Below, one piece after another: positions 34,787 through 43,599 of a DNA stretch of 64,000 nt; the stretch's first letter is position 1; the number at the start of each line of letters is the position of its first letter. The DNA comes from an uncultured Bacilli bacterium (GTDB lineage Bacteria; Bacillota_I; Bacilli_A; RF39; UBA660). The DNA lies in the NCBI GenBank assembly GCA_934095825.1, contig CAKOKQ010000005.1:56866-120865 (forward strand). Reading direction: 5' to 3'. Made by a program: the position numbers and the translations under genes. The notes under the pieces were generated by a model, which saw nothing but the letters and a program-made list of their open reading frames with translations, did no database searches and had not been told where the DNA came from.

Positions 34787-35827
34787 ATGAAAAATATATA
34801 TGGAATAAAAAGAAGTGATTTAGAAGAACATTTTATCAGTATGGGTGAAAAAAAGTTTAAAGCTCTACAAGTCTATGAATGGTTATATTTAAAAAGAGTT
34901 GATAGTATTGATAAAATGACTAATATTAAAAAAGAAATTCAAGATAAGTTAAAAAATGATTTTAGTACGGATATGATAAGTATTGCTAAAGTTGAACATG
35001 ATGTTGATGCGCATAAATATTTATTTTTACTTAAAGACCATAATTATATTGAAGCAGTTTTAATGGAACACGATTATGGGTTAAGTGTTTGTGTTTCCAG
35101 TGAAGTAGGATGCAATATGGGGTGTAAGTTCTGTGAGTCAGGGCGTCGTAAAAAGGTTAGAAACTTAGAAGCTTATGAAATGGTTGAACAGATTTTGTTA
35201 ATTGAAAAAGATATAGGCAAGAGAATTTCTAGTGTTGTGGTTATGGGAATTGGAGAGCCTTTTGATAACTATGAAAACCTTATGAACTTTATTAGAGTAA
35301 TAAATGATCCAAAGGGTATAAGTATTGGGGCGCGTCATATAACCGTTTCAACTTGTGGCTTAGTACCCAAAATTTATGACTTTAGTAAGGAAGATTTACA
35401 AGTGAACTTGGCACTTAGTTTGCATGCTCCCAATGATGAGATTAGAAACCAAATAATGCCAATAAATAAAGCTTATAACATTTCGGAGGTAATTAAAGCA
35501 ATTAAGGATTATATTGCAAAAACTAATAGACGAGTTACTATTGAATATGTTATGCTAGATGGTGTAAATGATAGTAAAGATTGTGCAGAAGAACTTTCTA
35601 AACTATTAAAGGGGTTAAATGTGTATGTCAATATGATACCCTATAATGAGACTAATCATATTGAATTTAGTAAAAGTAATAAGAAGAAGATTGATGAGTT
35701 TTACGATACTTTAGTTAAAAATAAAATTAATGTAACGGTTAGAAGAAGGTTTGGCAGTAATATTTCTGCTGCCTGTGGACAACTTAGAAGCAAGGAGGAA
35801 GAAAGTGAAGACATTTTATTTAACTGA
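34787..35827 (+). CDS. rlmN: RlmN-type radical SAM methyltransferase
   Basis: 346 residues. Methylates C2 of A2503 in 23S rRNA and A37 in tRNAs. The radical SAM cluster motif CNMGCKFC (Cys ~109, 113, 116) is followed by ESGRRKKVRNL; most RlmN have ATG-x-x-G-x-x-RNL, so this segment differs but keeps RNL. MGIGEPFDNYEN and the C-terminal catalytic Cys in SAACGQL (~330) are present, as is the N-terminal FKALQVYEWLY. It overlaps prpC by 23 bases. First gene of a five-gene operon. Confidence 0.9.
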   Translation: MKNIYGIKRSDLEEHFISMGEKKFKALQVYEWLYLKRVDSIDKMTNIKKEIQDKLKNDFSTDMISIAKVEHDVDAHKYLFLLKDHNYIEAVLMEHDYGLSVCVSSEVGCNMGCKFCESGRRKKVRNLEAYEMVEQILLIEKDIGKRISSVVVMGIGEPFDNYENLMNFIRVINDPKGISIGARHITVSTCGLVPKIYDFSKEDLQVNLALSLHAPNDEIRNQIMPINKAYNISEVIKAIKDYIAKTNRRVTIEYVMLDGVNDSKDCAEELSKLLKGLNVYVNMIPYNETNHIEFSKSNKKKIDEFYDTLVKNKINVTVRRRFGSNISAACGQLRSKEEESEDILFN

Positions 35828-36545
35828 TGCCGGAAAAGTAAGAAGTCATAATGAAGACTCCGTAACTATTTTAAAAAATGATGCCGGTGAATATTTACTT
35901 ATTGTTGCTGATGGAATGGGCGGTCATCGGGCTGGCGAAGTTGCATCATCAATGGTTGTAACGCATTTAGGAAAAAGATTTAATGACTTAGTTACTGTAG
36001 GGACAAAGTATGATGCGACTAACTGGTTGAAAGACAATATTAGTGAGATTAACCATCATATTGTGGAGTATGCTAGTAATAATCCAGAAAGTAAAGGTAT
36101 GGGAACAACGGTAGTAGTCGCTTTACTTACCCATGATTTCCTTTTATATGCTAATGTTGGTGATTCAAGTGGCTTTGCTATGAAAAATGGTCATCTTCTT
36201 AAAGTAACCAAAGACCATACTTTAGTGCAGTTACTTGTTCAAGCGGGGGATTTAACCGAGGAAGAAGCTAAATATCATCCAAAGAAAAATGTTTTAATGA
36301 AGGCTTTGGGGGGCGAAGAAGATGTGGTACCAGATATTTATGAAGTTGATATGTCATTTGATGCAATTCTTTTATCAAGCGATGGGTTAACTAATATGTT
36401 AAGTAATGAGGCTATTGAAAAAGTTTTAAATGACCCAGAGCTTAGTGTTGAAGAAAAAGTCGTTAAATTAATTAGAAAATGTAATGCCAGAGGTGGTACT
36501 GATAATATATCTGTTGCTTATTTAGTAAAAGAAAGTGGTGAATAG
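35805..36545 (+). CDS. prpC: PP2C-type protein phosphatase PrpC/Stp
   Basis: ~246 residues. PPM metal motifs: NEDSV, VADGMGGHRAGEVAS, NVGDSSGF, LSSDGLTN and GGTDNIS. It removes phosphate from PrkC and its targets. AAGGAGG (35792-35798) is spaced for GTG 35805 inside the end of rlmN; the upstream ATG has no ribosome site. The pair with the kinase downstream is standard in Firmicutes. Confidence 0.94.
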   Translation: MKTFYLTDAGKVRSHNEDSVTILKNDAGEYLLIVADGMGGHRAGEVASSMVVTHLGKRFNDLVTVGTKYDATNWLKDNISEINHHIVEYASNNPESKGMGTTVVVALLTHDFLLYANVGDSSGFAMKNGHLLKVTKDHTLVQLLVQAGDLTEEEAKYHPKKNVLMKALGGEEDVVPDIYEVDMSFDAILLSSDGLTNMLSNEAIEKVLNDPELSVEEKVVKLIRKCNARGGTDNISVAYLVKESGE

Positions 36546-36547
36546 TA

Positions 36548-38272
36548 ATGATAATGAAAGGACAAAAAATAAACGATCGTTATCAAATAATTAAATCAAT
36601 TGGAGAAGGCGGTATGGCTAATGTGTATCTAGCTTATGATACAATTTTAGACCGTAATGTAGCAGTTAAAGTCTTACGCGGTGATTTAGCAACTGATGAA
36701 AAGTTTGTTCGTCGTTTTCAAAGAGAGGCCTTATCAGCATCAAGTCTTAGCCATCCTAATATTGTGGAAGTATATGATGTTGGCGAAGATAATGGTCAAT
36801 ATTATATTGTTATGGAGTATATTGAAGGGTGTCAATTAAAGCAACTTCTTAAAAAAAGAGGGCGTCTAACCTTAAGTGAAGTAATTGATATAATGCTTCA
36901 AATAACTGATGGTTTGTCGGTTGCTCATGATGCTTATATCATTCACCGTGATATTAAACCTCAAAATATTATGATTTTAGATAGTGGTTTAGTTAAAATA
37001 ACGGATTTCGGTATTGCAATGGCGATGAATAGTACGCAGTTAACGCAGACTAATTCCGTTATGGGAAGCGTTCATTATTTGCCGCCAGAACAAGCTAATG
37101 GTAAAGGTTCAACATTACAAAGTGATATCTATTCTATGGGAATTTTAATGTATGAGTTATTGACGGGAGAGCTTCCTTATAAAGGTGATAATGCTGTTGA
37201 AATAGCACTTAAACATTTAAAAGAAAAAATTCCTAGTGTTAGAGATAAATATCCAGAAATTCCACAAAGTGTAGAAAATATTATTATTAAAGCTACGGCT
37301 AAAAATCCGAAAAACAGATATGCTGATGCTAGAAGTATGAATGAGGATTTAAGAACTTGTCTTGATGATTCAAGAGCAAACGAAGCTAAAATTGTGTTAC
37401 CTTATCCTGAATTTGATGATGATAGAAAACCTAAAAACACAACTAAAACAGCTACTAAATCAGAAGGAATAGTAAAAGAAATAAAAACAGAAGAGGTGGA
37501 AAATACGAAAAGAGATAATAAAGTATTAATTACTTTGTTTGCCGTTTTCACAGGAATAGTGTTAGTTATAACTTCAATTATTGTCTTGCTACCAGTAATA
37601 ACTAATCAAACAGAAATCAAAGTACCTGATGTTTCTGGACTTGATATTAGTGAGGCTATTAATGCTTTGCAAAATGAAGGTTTTAAAATAGCTGATCAAC
37701 AAAAAGAACAGGCTAGTGATGAAATTGAAAAAGGTAAAGTTGTAAAGACTAATCCTGTTGCTGGAGTTAAAAAAACTAAAGGTAGTGAAGTAACACTTTA
37801 TATTTCTACTGGTAACGAAGGCTTTACAATGGAAGATTTTACTGGTAAAAATTATTATACTGTTTATGGTACTTTAACTGCTTATGGGATTTTAGTTATT
37901 CCAGAAAAGCGTGATGTTAGTGATACTAATGTTGATGCTTCGTCCATTTTAGATCAATCAGTTAAGGCAGGAGAAAAAGTTGCTAAAGGGGATACTGTAA
38001 TTCTTTATATACCTAATGTTACAACTAAATATCCAGACTTTACGAGTGGTGATTATACTAAAGAACAAATTGAACAATTCTGTAGTCAATATAGTATTAA
38101 TTGTAAATTTAAAGAAGTTAGTGAAGCCTCAGGTAATTATAAGAGTGGCGATATTATTGCGCAATCAAGACAAAGTGGAACTCAAGTTACTAGTGGTGCT
38201 AGTCTAACTATTACTATTTATGTTAAAGAAGATGTGGTTGAATGTAACCCGAATGAGGAAGTTTGTGAATAA
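36548..38272 (+). CDS. prkC: Ser/Thr protein kinase PrkC with PASTA domains
   Basis: 574 residues. Kinase domain ~8-270: GEGGMANVY, catalytic Lys ~41 (VAVKVL), HRDIKPQN (~133-140), DFGIAM, and PPEQANG in place of APE. A disordered juxtamembrane stretch follows (~285-322), then one membrane helix (~325-347) and three PASTA repeats (~350-420, 421-490, 491-560) that bind muropeptides or lipid II outside. In spore formers it signals germination and growth. It starts 2 bases after prpC. Confidence 0.95.
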   Translation: MIMKGQKINDRYQIIKSIGEGGMANVYLAYDTILDRNVAVKVLRGDLATDEKFVRRFQREALSASSLSHPNIVEVYDVGEDNGQYYIVMEYIEGCQLKQLLKKRGRLTLSEVIDIMLQITDGLSVAHDAYIIHRDIKPQNIMILDSGLVKITDFGIAMAMNSTQLTQTNSVMGSVHYLPPEQANGKGSTLQSDIYSMGILMYELLTGELPYKGDNAVEIALKHLKEKIPSVRDKYPEIPQSVENIIIKATAKNPKNRYADARSMNEDLRTCLDDSRANEAKIVLPYPEFDDDRKPKNTTKTATKSEGIVKEIKTEEVENTKRDNKVLITLFAVFTGIVLVITSIIVLLPVITNQTEIKVPDVSGLDISEAINALQNEGFKIADQQKEQASDEIEKGKVVKTNPVAGVKKTKGSEVTLYISTGNEGFTMEDFTGKNYYTVYGTLTAYGILVIPEKRDVSDTNVDASSILDQSVKAGEKVAKGDTVILYIPNVTTKYPDFTSGDYTKEQIEQFCSQYSINCKFKEVSEASGNYKSGDIIAQSRQSGTQVTSGASLTITIYVKEDVVECNPNEEVCE

Positions 38273-39098
38273 GGGTAAAATAGTTCGCATTATCAGTAAT
38301 CTTTATAGCGTTTTAACGAATAATGGGATTATTGAAGCTAGAGCTCGCGGTAAGTTTCGCAAAGATGAAATAAGTCCCATGGTTGGTGATGAAGTAAAAA
38401 TTGATATTGAAAAAAAATATATTTTAGAAATATTACCCCGCAAAAATTATTTGACAAGACCTAATATAAGTAATATTGATTTAGTTATTTGTGTTACTAG
38501 TACAAAAGAGCCAGATTTATCCCTTAATCTTTTAGATAAACAACTGGCTTTTCTTGCTCTTCATGATATTCCTAGTATGATATGTTTTACTAAATGTGAT
38601 TTACTAAATAAAGAAGAACAAGAAGAGATAGAAAAATTAAAAAACTATTATCAAAGTATTGGGATAGATGTGGTTTTTAATACTGAAGTAGAAAAAATTA
38701 AGACGATGTTAAAAGGAAAAGAAGTTGGGCTTCTAGGTCAAAGTGGGGCGGGAAAATCAAGCTTAGTTAACCGATTAGGGGGCTATGATATTAAGACTCA
38801 AGCTATTTCTAAGGCTTTGGGTAGAGGTGTTCATACAACTCGTCATGTGGAGATTTATCCAGTTAGTGATTTTTACTTATTAGATACTCCGGGATTTAGT
38901 GCTCTTGATTTAAATTTTACTAGTCCTTCAGAATTAAAGAATGGCTTTATTGAATTTAGTAAGTATGAATGTCGTTTTAAAGATTGTAAACATTATAAAG
39001 AAATTGGTTGTGCCGTTAAAGAAAATGTCGGGAAGACAATACTGGCGAGTAGATATGAAAACTATATAAATTTTTTGGAGAAAGAACAATGGAAATAA
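38265..39098 (+). CDS. rsgA: Ribosome small-subunit GTPase RsgA
   Basis: ~277 residues. Circularly permuted GTPase: OB-fold first, then G4 FTKCD, G1 GQSGAGKSS, switch GRGVHTTRH, G3 DTPGFS, and the C-terminal zinc site C-x-x-x-x-C-x-H-x-x-x-x-x-C (CRFKDCKHYKEIGC). Late 30S maturation factor. GAGGAAG is spaced for GTG 38265, overlapping the prkC stop by 8 bases. Confidence 0.94.
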   Translation: MNKGKIVRIISNLYSVLTNNGIIEARARGKFRKDEISPMVGDEVKIDIEKKYILEILPRKNYLTRPNISNIDLVICVTSTKEPDLSLNLLDKQLAFLALHDIPSMICFTKCDLLNKEEQEEIEKLKNYYQSIGIDVVFNTEVEKIKTMLKGKEVGLLGQSGAGKSSLVNRLGGYDIKTQAISKALGRGVHTTRHVEIYPVSDFYLLDTPGFSALDLNFTSPSELKNGFIEFSKYECRFKDCKHYKEIGCAVKENVGKTILASRYENYINFLEKEQWK

Positions 39099-39709
39099 GT
39101 GTATCCTTTTTGAAAAGTAAATATCCTATTGATGAACAGATAGAAGTATTAAATAAATCTAATTGTGATTTAATTCATGTTGATTTTATGGATGGGACTT
39201 TTGTAGATAATAAGTCGTTAACTTTAGAAGATATGCATTTAGAAAAATTTACTAAACCGTTAGAAATTCATTTGATGGTGGATAATCCTTGTAAATATAT
39301 AGATTACTGTAAAAAATTTAATTTTAAACATTTTATTGTTCATTATGAAATTTTAAAAAATATTGATGAGGCCATGAAATTAATTTTAAATATTACGGAT
39401 AACGGTATGCGTGGGGGACTGGCTATTAATCCCGAAACAAACATCCAAGAAATAAAACCACTTCTTAAATATGTGGATATGGTTTTAGTTATGAGTGTTA
39501 AAGCTGGTAAGGGGGGACAAAAGTTTCTTCCTGAGGTAGTAAAGAAGTTAGAATCGCTGCGCCTTATTTATAAAGGGCGAATAGAAGTAGATGGCGGGAT
39601 TAATGATAAAACAATTGGGTTAGTTAAAGACTATGTTGATGCCGTTGTGTCAGGCTCTTATGTTTGCTTAAGTGATAATTACAATGAAGCTATTGCTAGG
39701 TTAAGATAA
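39089..39709 (+). CDS. rpe: Ribulose-phosphate 3-epimerase
   Basis: 206 residues, TIM barrel. HVDFMDGTFVDN, LEIHLMVDNP, GLAINPET, VMSVKAGKGGQKF and EVDGGIN carry the metal ligands and phosphate loop. It interconverts ribulose- and xylulose-5-phosphate in the pentose phosphate pathway. It overlaps rsgA by 10 bases. The operon order prpC-prkC-rsgA-rpe is the common Firmicutes one. Confidence 0.94.
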   Translation: MEISVSFLKSKYPIDEQIEVLNKSNCDLIHVDFMDGTFVDNKSLTLEDMHLEKFTKPLEIHLMVDNPCKYIDYCKKFNFKHFIVHYEILKNIDEAMKLILNITDNGMRGGLAINPETNIQEIKPLLKYVDMVLVMSVKAGKGGQKFLPEVVKKLESLRLIYKGRIEVDGGINDKTIGLVKDYVDAVVSGSYVCLSDNYNEAIARLR

Positions 39710-39770
39710 ATATAATTATTAAAAATTAAAAAATGAGTTAAATTATCTAGTTAAAGCTAATGATATAAAA

Positions 39771-39805
39771 AAATAAGTGCAGTTTTAGTGATTGCACTTA
39801 TTTTT
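39771..39805. terminator. Bidirectional terminator between rpe and the XRE gene
   Basis: AAATAAGTGCA pairs perfectly with TGCACTTATTT; T-runs on both strands. Confidence 0.88.
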
Positions 39806-40058
39806 GATACATGTAAACTCTTTTTGGTAAATTCTTAGCTTTATTTGCTGTTTCTTTGTTGAAAAGCAATTCTGGTTCAACTTTTAAAGTCTTAGCAATA
39901 ATTTCAACATTATTTAAAGTTAGATTTGCATCACCATTTTCAACAATGCTAACATATGCCATTTTAAAGTTAGCTAACTCCGCAAATTTTTCTTGAGTAT
40001 AACCATTTTGATAGCGATACCATTTTGTATTTAAACCAACTAATTCCATTAATTTCAT
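39798..40058 (-). CDS. XRE-family HTH regulator
   Basis: 86 residues. KWYRYQNGYTQEKFAELANFKMAYVSIVENGDANLTLNNVEIIAKTLKVEPELLF is a complete Cro/CI-type helix-turn-helix, followed by a basic tail. It lacks a sensor domain. GGGAG sits before the ATG. It lies next to an intergenic region with a predicted small RNA. Target unknown. Confidence 0.85.
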   Translation of the reverse strand: MKLMELVGLNTKWYRYQNGYTQEKFAELANFKMAYVSIVENGDANLTLNNVEIIAKTLKVEPELLFNKETANKAKNLPKRVYMYQK

Positions 40059-40322
40059 CTAAAAAACACTCCCTTACTATTTATTATTTCCAGATACGGA
40101 AAATTAATTACATATAAATTATAAATGTAAAATATAACAAGATTAATACCGTTAAAATTTAATAATTTATACATTAAAAACAGTAAGATACCAGAATACA
40201 CCGAGGTTTTTATAGGTGCTGGAATGACCAGTTACGCTAATTTTTCCTAATTTAATTAATGTGTTTTAGTATAAATAATATCAAAAATTATAAAGTTGAG
40301 TTTAAGTTGATGTAATGAAAAA

Positions 40323-40352
40323 TTGATATAAAGATGTAAATACTTGTATAAT
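40323..40352 (+). promoter_or_regulatory. Promoter-like sequence in the XRE-recG gap
   Basis: TTGATA (40323-40328), 18 bp, TTG-TATAAT (40347-40352). It would start a rightward RNA at ~40359, toward the minus-strand small RNA. Confidence 0.5.
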
Positions 40353-40366
40353 ATGTTAAGACTAAC

Positions 40367-40432
40367 ATGAAAAAATTAAAAGATGGCAAAAAGGAAAAAA
40401 GATTTGCAAAGTTATTGAAAAAAGTTAAATAA
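40367..40432 (+). CDS. Possible 21-residue basic peptide
   Basis: Starts 8 bases after the predicted transcription start at 40359. Very lysine-rich (MKKLKDGKKEKRFAKLLKKV), able to form a cationic helix. No ribosome site precedes it, so translation is doubtful. Listed because promoter, peptide and opposing small RNA together resemble a type I module. Confidence 0.22.
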   Translation: MKKLKDGKKEKRFAKLLKKVK

Positions 40433-40474
40433 AATATTTAAAAAAGGTCAAAATATTAGACCTAAGAAGACAAT

Positions 40475-40570
40475 AAAAAAAGGAGACAGTAATTATAACT
40501 GTCTCAAAAAGAATAAAAAGGGGTTGGCTAGTGTGATACTAGCACCAACTTGCAGTAACGCAAATTGGTA
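40475..40570 (-). ncRNA. Predicted ~96-nt small RNA
   Basis: Promoter TTGACA (40600-40605), 17 bp, TAGTAT (40577-40582) on the minus strand. The RNA has hairpins ACCAA-TTGC / GCAA-TTGGT and GCTAGT / ACTAGC, and ends at GAGACAGT-TATAATT-ACTGTCTC plus T-run (40475-40505). A second terminator (AGGTC / GACCT with six T, ~40443-40466) lies just beyond. No open frame with a start and ribosome site. Not a family I recognise. Confidence 0.6.
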
Positions 40571-40576
40571 ACTAAT

Positions 40577-40605
40577 ATACTAATAAAAAAAGGTAGTTTT
40601 GTCAA
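40577..40605 (-). promoter_or_regulatory. Promoter of the small RNA, divergent from recG
   Basis: Consensus TTGACA with 17-bp spacing to TAGTAT. Its -35 lies ~15 bp from the recG -10, so the two promoters are back to back and may compete. Confidence 0.65.
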
Positions 40606-40616
40606 TGCTTTTTTGC

Positions 40617-40622
40617 TATAAT
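40617..40622 (+). promoter_or_regulatory. Extended -10 of recG, nearly leaderless start
   Basis: TGC-TATAAT ends at 40622. Transcription would begin at ~40629, only a few bases before ATG 40633, and no Shine-Dalgarno is present. Confidence 0.5.
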
Positions 40623-40632
40623 TTTACTAGTG

Positions 40633-42603
40633 ATGGCAATGAATTTAGAAGAAGTTAGAGGAATGGGAGATAAAAGTTTACTATTGATAAAAAAACTAAA
40701 TATATCTACTTTTAGTGAACTGTTAGAGTACTATCCGTATCGTTATGAAATAGTAAAATTAGGTGATTTAACAACTTGTATTAAAGAAAAAGGAACCATA
40801 AATGTTCAAGTAGTTAGCAGTCCTATCGTAAGTTTTTTAGGAGGCCGACAAAATCGTCTTAGTATGAAATGTTTATATAATGGTACTTTTATTAATGTAT
40901 CTATTTTTAATCGAGGCTACTTAAAATCAAAGATAGCCTCTGGAAGTTATATAAGTATAACTGGGCGTTATGATAGTTTTAGAAACACCTTTACAGCTAA
41001 TGATATTAGTTTAGAAGTATTAAATAAAAATGAAATAATCCCTATTTATCATTTAGTTAGTGGTATTAATAATAAAATGATAAGAAATATCATGAAAAAT
41101 GCCGTTAGTACTAGATTTGATGTTGATGATTATATTCCGGTGATTTTTAAAGAAAAGTATAATTTTTTAAAAAAAGAAGAGGCTTTAAAAGCGGTTCATT
41201 ATCCAGAAGATATAAAGACCTTAAAACAAGCGCGTTTAAGATTAATTTATGAAGAGTTTTTTCTTTTTGCATTTAAGATTAACTATTTAAAAAGTTTAAG
41301 AAATAAAAAATCAGGTATAAAAAAAGAAGTAACCAAAGAAAAGCTAGAGGAATTTATAAATCAATTACCATTTAGTTTGACATCGGACCAGTTAGAAGCC
41401 GCTGATGCCATATATAAGGATATGACGAGTTCAACTAAAATGAATAGACTAATTATGGGCGATGTAGGTAGTGGGAAGACCGTTATTGCCTTATGTGGCA
41501 TTGCTATTAATACTTTTGCAGGTTATCAAAGTGCTTTAATGGCTCCAACAGAGGTTCTTGCTAGACAACATTATGAGTCTTTATCAAAAATGGCTCCTGT
41601 GGTGCGATTTGGTCTTATTGTGGGAAGTATGAGTTTAAAAGAAAAAAAGCAAGTTCTTTTAGATTTAGCATTAGGTAATATTGATTGTTTAATTGGGACT
41701 CATGCTATTTTAAATGATAAAGTAGAGTTTAAAAATTTAGGATTAGTTATTACTGATGAACAACATCGTTTTGGAGTAAATCAGCGGAATATTATTGAAA
41801 ATAAAGGTTTAGGGGTTGATGTCATTTATATGAGTGCCACTCCCATTCCAAGAACATATGCTTTGGGTTTATATGGTGATATGGATTTATCCATTATTAA
41901 AACAAAACCAAATGGTAGAAAGCCAGTAATTACTAAATATATAGAAGATAAAAACCTAATTGAAGCTTTAAAAGTTTGTTATGAGAATTTGAAAAATGGG
42001 CATCAAGTTTATGTAGTAGCACCCCTAATAGAGGCAAGTGATAATACTTTAGATGATGTAAAAAAATTAGAAGAAAAATTTAACTTGGCATTTAAAAGAA
42101 AATATCCAGTTGGTATTTTGCATGGTAAGATGAGTAAAAAAGATAAAAACGATATAATGCAAAATTTCAAAAGTGGCGAGCTTAAGATATTAGTGTCTAC
42201 AACCGTTATTGAAGTAGGGGTAGATGTTAGCAATGCTACGGTCATGATGATTTACAATGCTAATCTTTTTGGATTGGCAACTTTACATCAGTTGCGTGGG
42301 CGCGTTGGTAGAAGTGATTTGCAAAGTTATTGCTTTTTAATAAGTAAGGTAGATGAGCCCCGATTAAGAGTTTTAGAAAGTAGTAATGATGGTTTTTATA
42401 TCAGTGAAAAAGACTTTGAAATGCGTGGTGAAGGCGATATTTTCGGGGAAAGACAAAGTGGGGATATGCACTTTAAAATTGCTGATATTAAAAGAGATAG
42501 TAAAATCTGGTTACAAGCATTTAAGGATTCTAAAGAATACTTAGATAATTTTGATAATAATAGCCTATATTTAAAAATAATGGATGGTTTACAGAGTAAC
42601 TAG
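40633..42603 (+). CDS. recG: ATP-dependent DNA helicase RecG
   Basis: ~656 residues. N-terminal wedge/OB domain (residues ~50-150), Walker A MGDVGSGKTVIA, DEQH box (TDEQHRFGV), GTHA, SATPIPRT, and motif VI QLRGRVGRSD. It rescues stalled forks by branch migration. Starts possible at GTG 40630, ATG 40633 or ATG 40639 (MNLEEVRGMGDK); no ribosome site distinguishes them. Length is near the family norm (~680). Confidence 0.95.
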   Translation: MAMNLEEVRGMGDKSLLLIKKLNISTFSELLEYYPYRYEIVKLGDLTTCIKEKGTINVQVVSSPIVSFLGGRQNRLSMKCLYNGTFINVSIFNRGYLKSKIASGSYISITGRYDSFRNTFTANDISLEVLNKNEIIPIYHLVSGINNKMIRNIMKNAVSTRFDVDDYIPVIFKEKYNFLKKEEALKAVHYPEDIKTLKQARLRLIYEEFFLFAFKINYLKSLRNKKSGIKKEVTKEKLEEFINQLPFSLTSDQLEAADAIYKDMTSSTKMNRLIMGDVGSGKTVIALCGIAINTFAGYQSALMAPTEVLARQHYESLSKMAPVVRFGLIVGSMSLKEKKQVLLDLALGNIDCLIGTHAILNDKVEFKNLGLVITDEQHRFGVNQRNIIENKGLGVDVIYMSATPIPRTYALGLYGDMDLSIIKTKPNGRKPVITKYIEDKNLIEALKVCYENLKNGHQVYVVAPLIEASDNTLDDVKKLEEKFNLAFKRKYPVGILHGKMSKKDKNDIMQNFKSGELKILVSTTVIEVGVDVSNATVMMIYNANLFGLATLHQLRGRVGRSDLQSYCFLISKVDEPRLRVLESSNDGFYISEKDFEMRGEGDIFGERQSGDMHFKIADIKRDSKIWLQAFKDSKEYLDNFDNNSLYLKIMDGLQSN

Positions 42604-42655
42604 TAAAGCAAGCGTAAATAATTTGTAAATATAAAAAGATTTTCTATTTGTGTAC

Positions 42656-42684
42656 TTGACAATCGTTATTAAAAATAATATGAT
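42656..42684 (+). promoter_or_regulatory. Strong promoter of a predicted small RNA
   Basis: TTGACA (42656-42661), 17 bp, TATGAT (42679-42684). Confidence 0.7.
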
Positions 42685-42690
42685 GTATGT

Positions 42691-42803
42691 AGCATGATAA
42701 AGTCATGCTGAAAAAACAGATTGCATATTTTACGAATTTAAAGTGACTTATGTAATCAACCAAAAACCCCCTGAGAGAGCATTAACCGTGCTCTCATTTT
42801 TTT
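42691..42803 (+). ncRNA. Predicted ~113-nt small RNA after recG
   Basis: It starts ~7 bases after the -10. A 5' hairpin AGCATGA / TCATGCT is followed by a single-stranded AU-rich middle with CAAAAACCCCC, and a terminator GAGAGCA / TGCTCTC (42775-42795) with seven T. The longest frame is negligible. The next gene has its own promoter at 42976, so this is not simply its leader. Not a family I recognise. Bases 42804-42975 show nothing further. Confidence 0.62.
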
Positions 42804-42975
42804 GGGGCTCAAAAATTTTTAAATGATACCTATTTAATATGAAAATGATTGCCAAAAGTAAAAGTCTTTGCTATAGTTTTGGTGAGTACTTGCAATGTTA
42901 TTTTATAGATTTAATTTTACTAGTTGGTTATGCTAAATTTAGTGGAAAATTTGTGAATTTTAAATGAGAAAACGC

Positions 42976-43004
42976 TTGTAAGTTTGGAATACTTGTGATA
43001 TAGT
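42976..43004 (+). promoter_or_regulatory. Promoter of the lipoprotein gene
   Basis: TTGTAA, 17 bp, extended -10 TGA-TATAGT (42999-43004), 26 bp before ATG 43031. Confidence 0.65.
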
Positions 43005-43030
43005 AGCAAGTCAAAAGAGGTTGATTAAGT

Positions 43031-43582
43031 ATGAAAAAGAAAATTATAGTGTTAGTGATGTCTTTATTACTTTTGAGTGGGTGCAATAAATTTAAAGGGA
43101 CATGGTGTCGTAGTACCGAAGTTTTTGGAACAATTATAGTTACGAAGAGTGGTGTTACTGATAAACAAATTGGTAATATCGAAAATAAGATTAAAGAGTT
43201 TGGAAACTATAAATCTTATGATATTATTGATTCAATTGAAAAAGGTAATACTTCTATAACTACTTATTTTACGGAAAATACTAAGGCTACCGAATTGGTG
43301 GAACTAGTTAAAAATATGGACGGTGTTGATAAAGTAGAAAAGAAAAGTTTTGTTGTTACCAGTGAGAAACTAGAAGTAAAAGGTAAAAAACAATTCGTTT
43401 ATAGTACTAATTTAGATAATGTTGATGCTTTAGTTGAAAGTGGTGAATATTCTTTAAATGATGATGGAACTTTAAGTATTTATGGTGATAGAAATTTTTA
43501 CTTAAAAGATAAATTTGTATGTACTGATGCTGAGTGTAATAACATTTTAAGAAAGAAAAGTAAGACTAATACTTGCAAATAG
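43031..43582 (+). CDS. Lipoprotein, unknown function
   Basis: 183 residues. Signal peptide with lipobox LLLSGCNK (Cys ~18). The mature part is mixed alpha/beta with four further cysteines (CRS near the start, CTDAEC and a C-terminal C). Family not recognised. AGAGG precedes ATG. The 43600 gene follows after 17 bp and is probably cotranscribed. Confidence 0.7.
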   Translation: MKKKIIVLVMSLLLLSGCNKFKGTWCRSTEVFGTIIVTKSGVTDKQIGNIENKIKEFGNYKSYDIIDSIEKGNTSITTYFTENTKATELVELVKNMDGVDKVEKKSFVVTSEKLEVKGKKQFVYSTNLDNVDALVESGEYSLNDDGTLSIYGDRNFYLKDKFVCTDAECNNILRKKSKTNTCK

Positions 43583-43599
43583 AGAATAGGTGAAGAATA

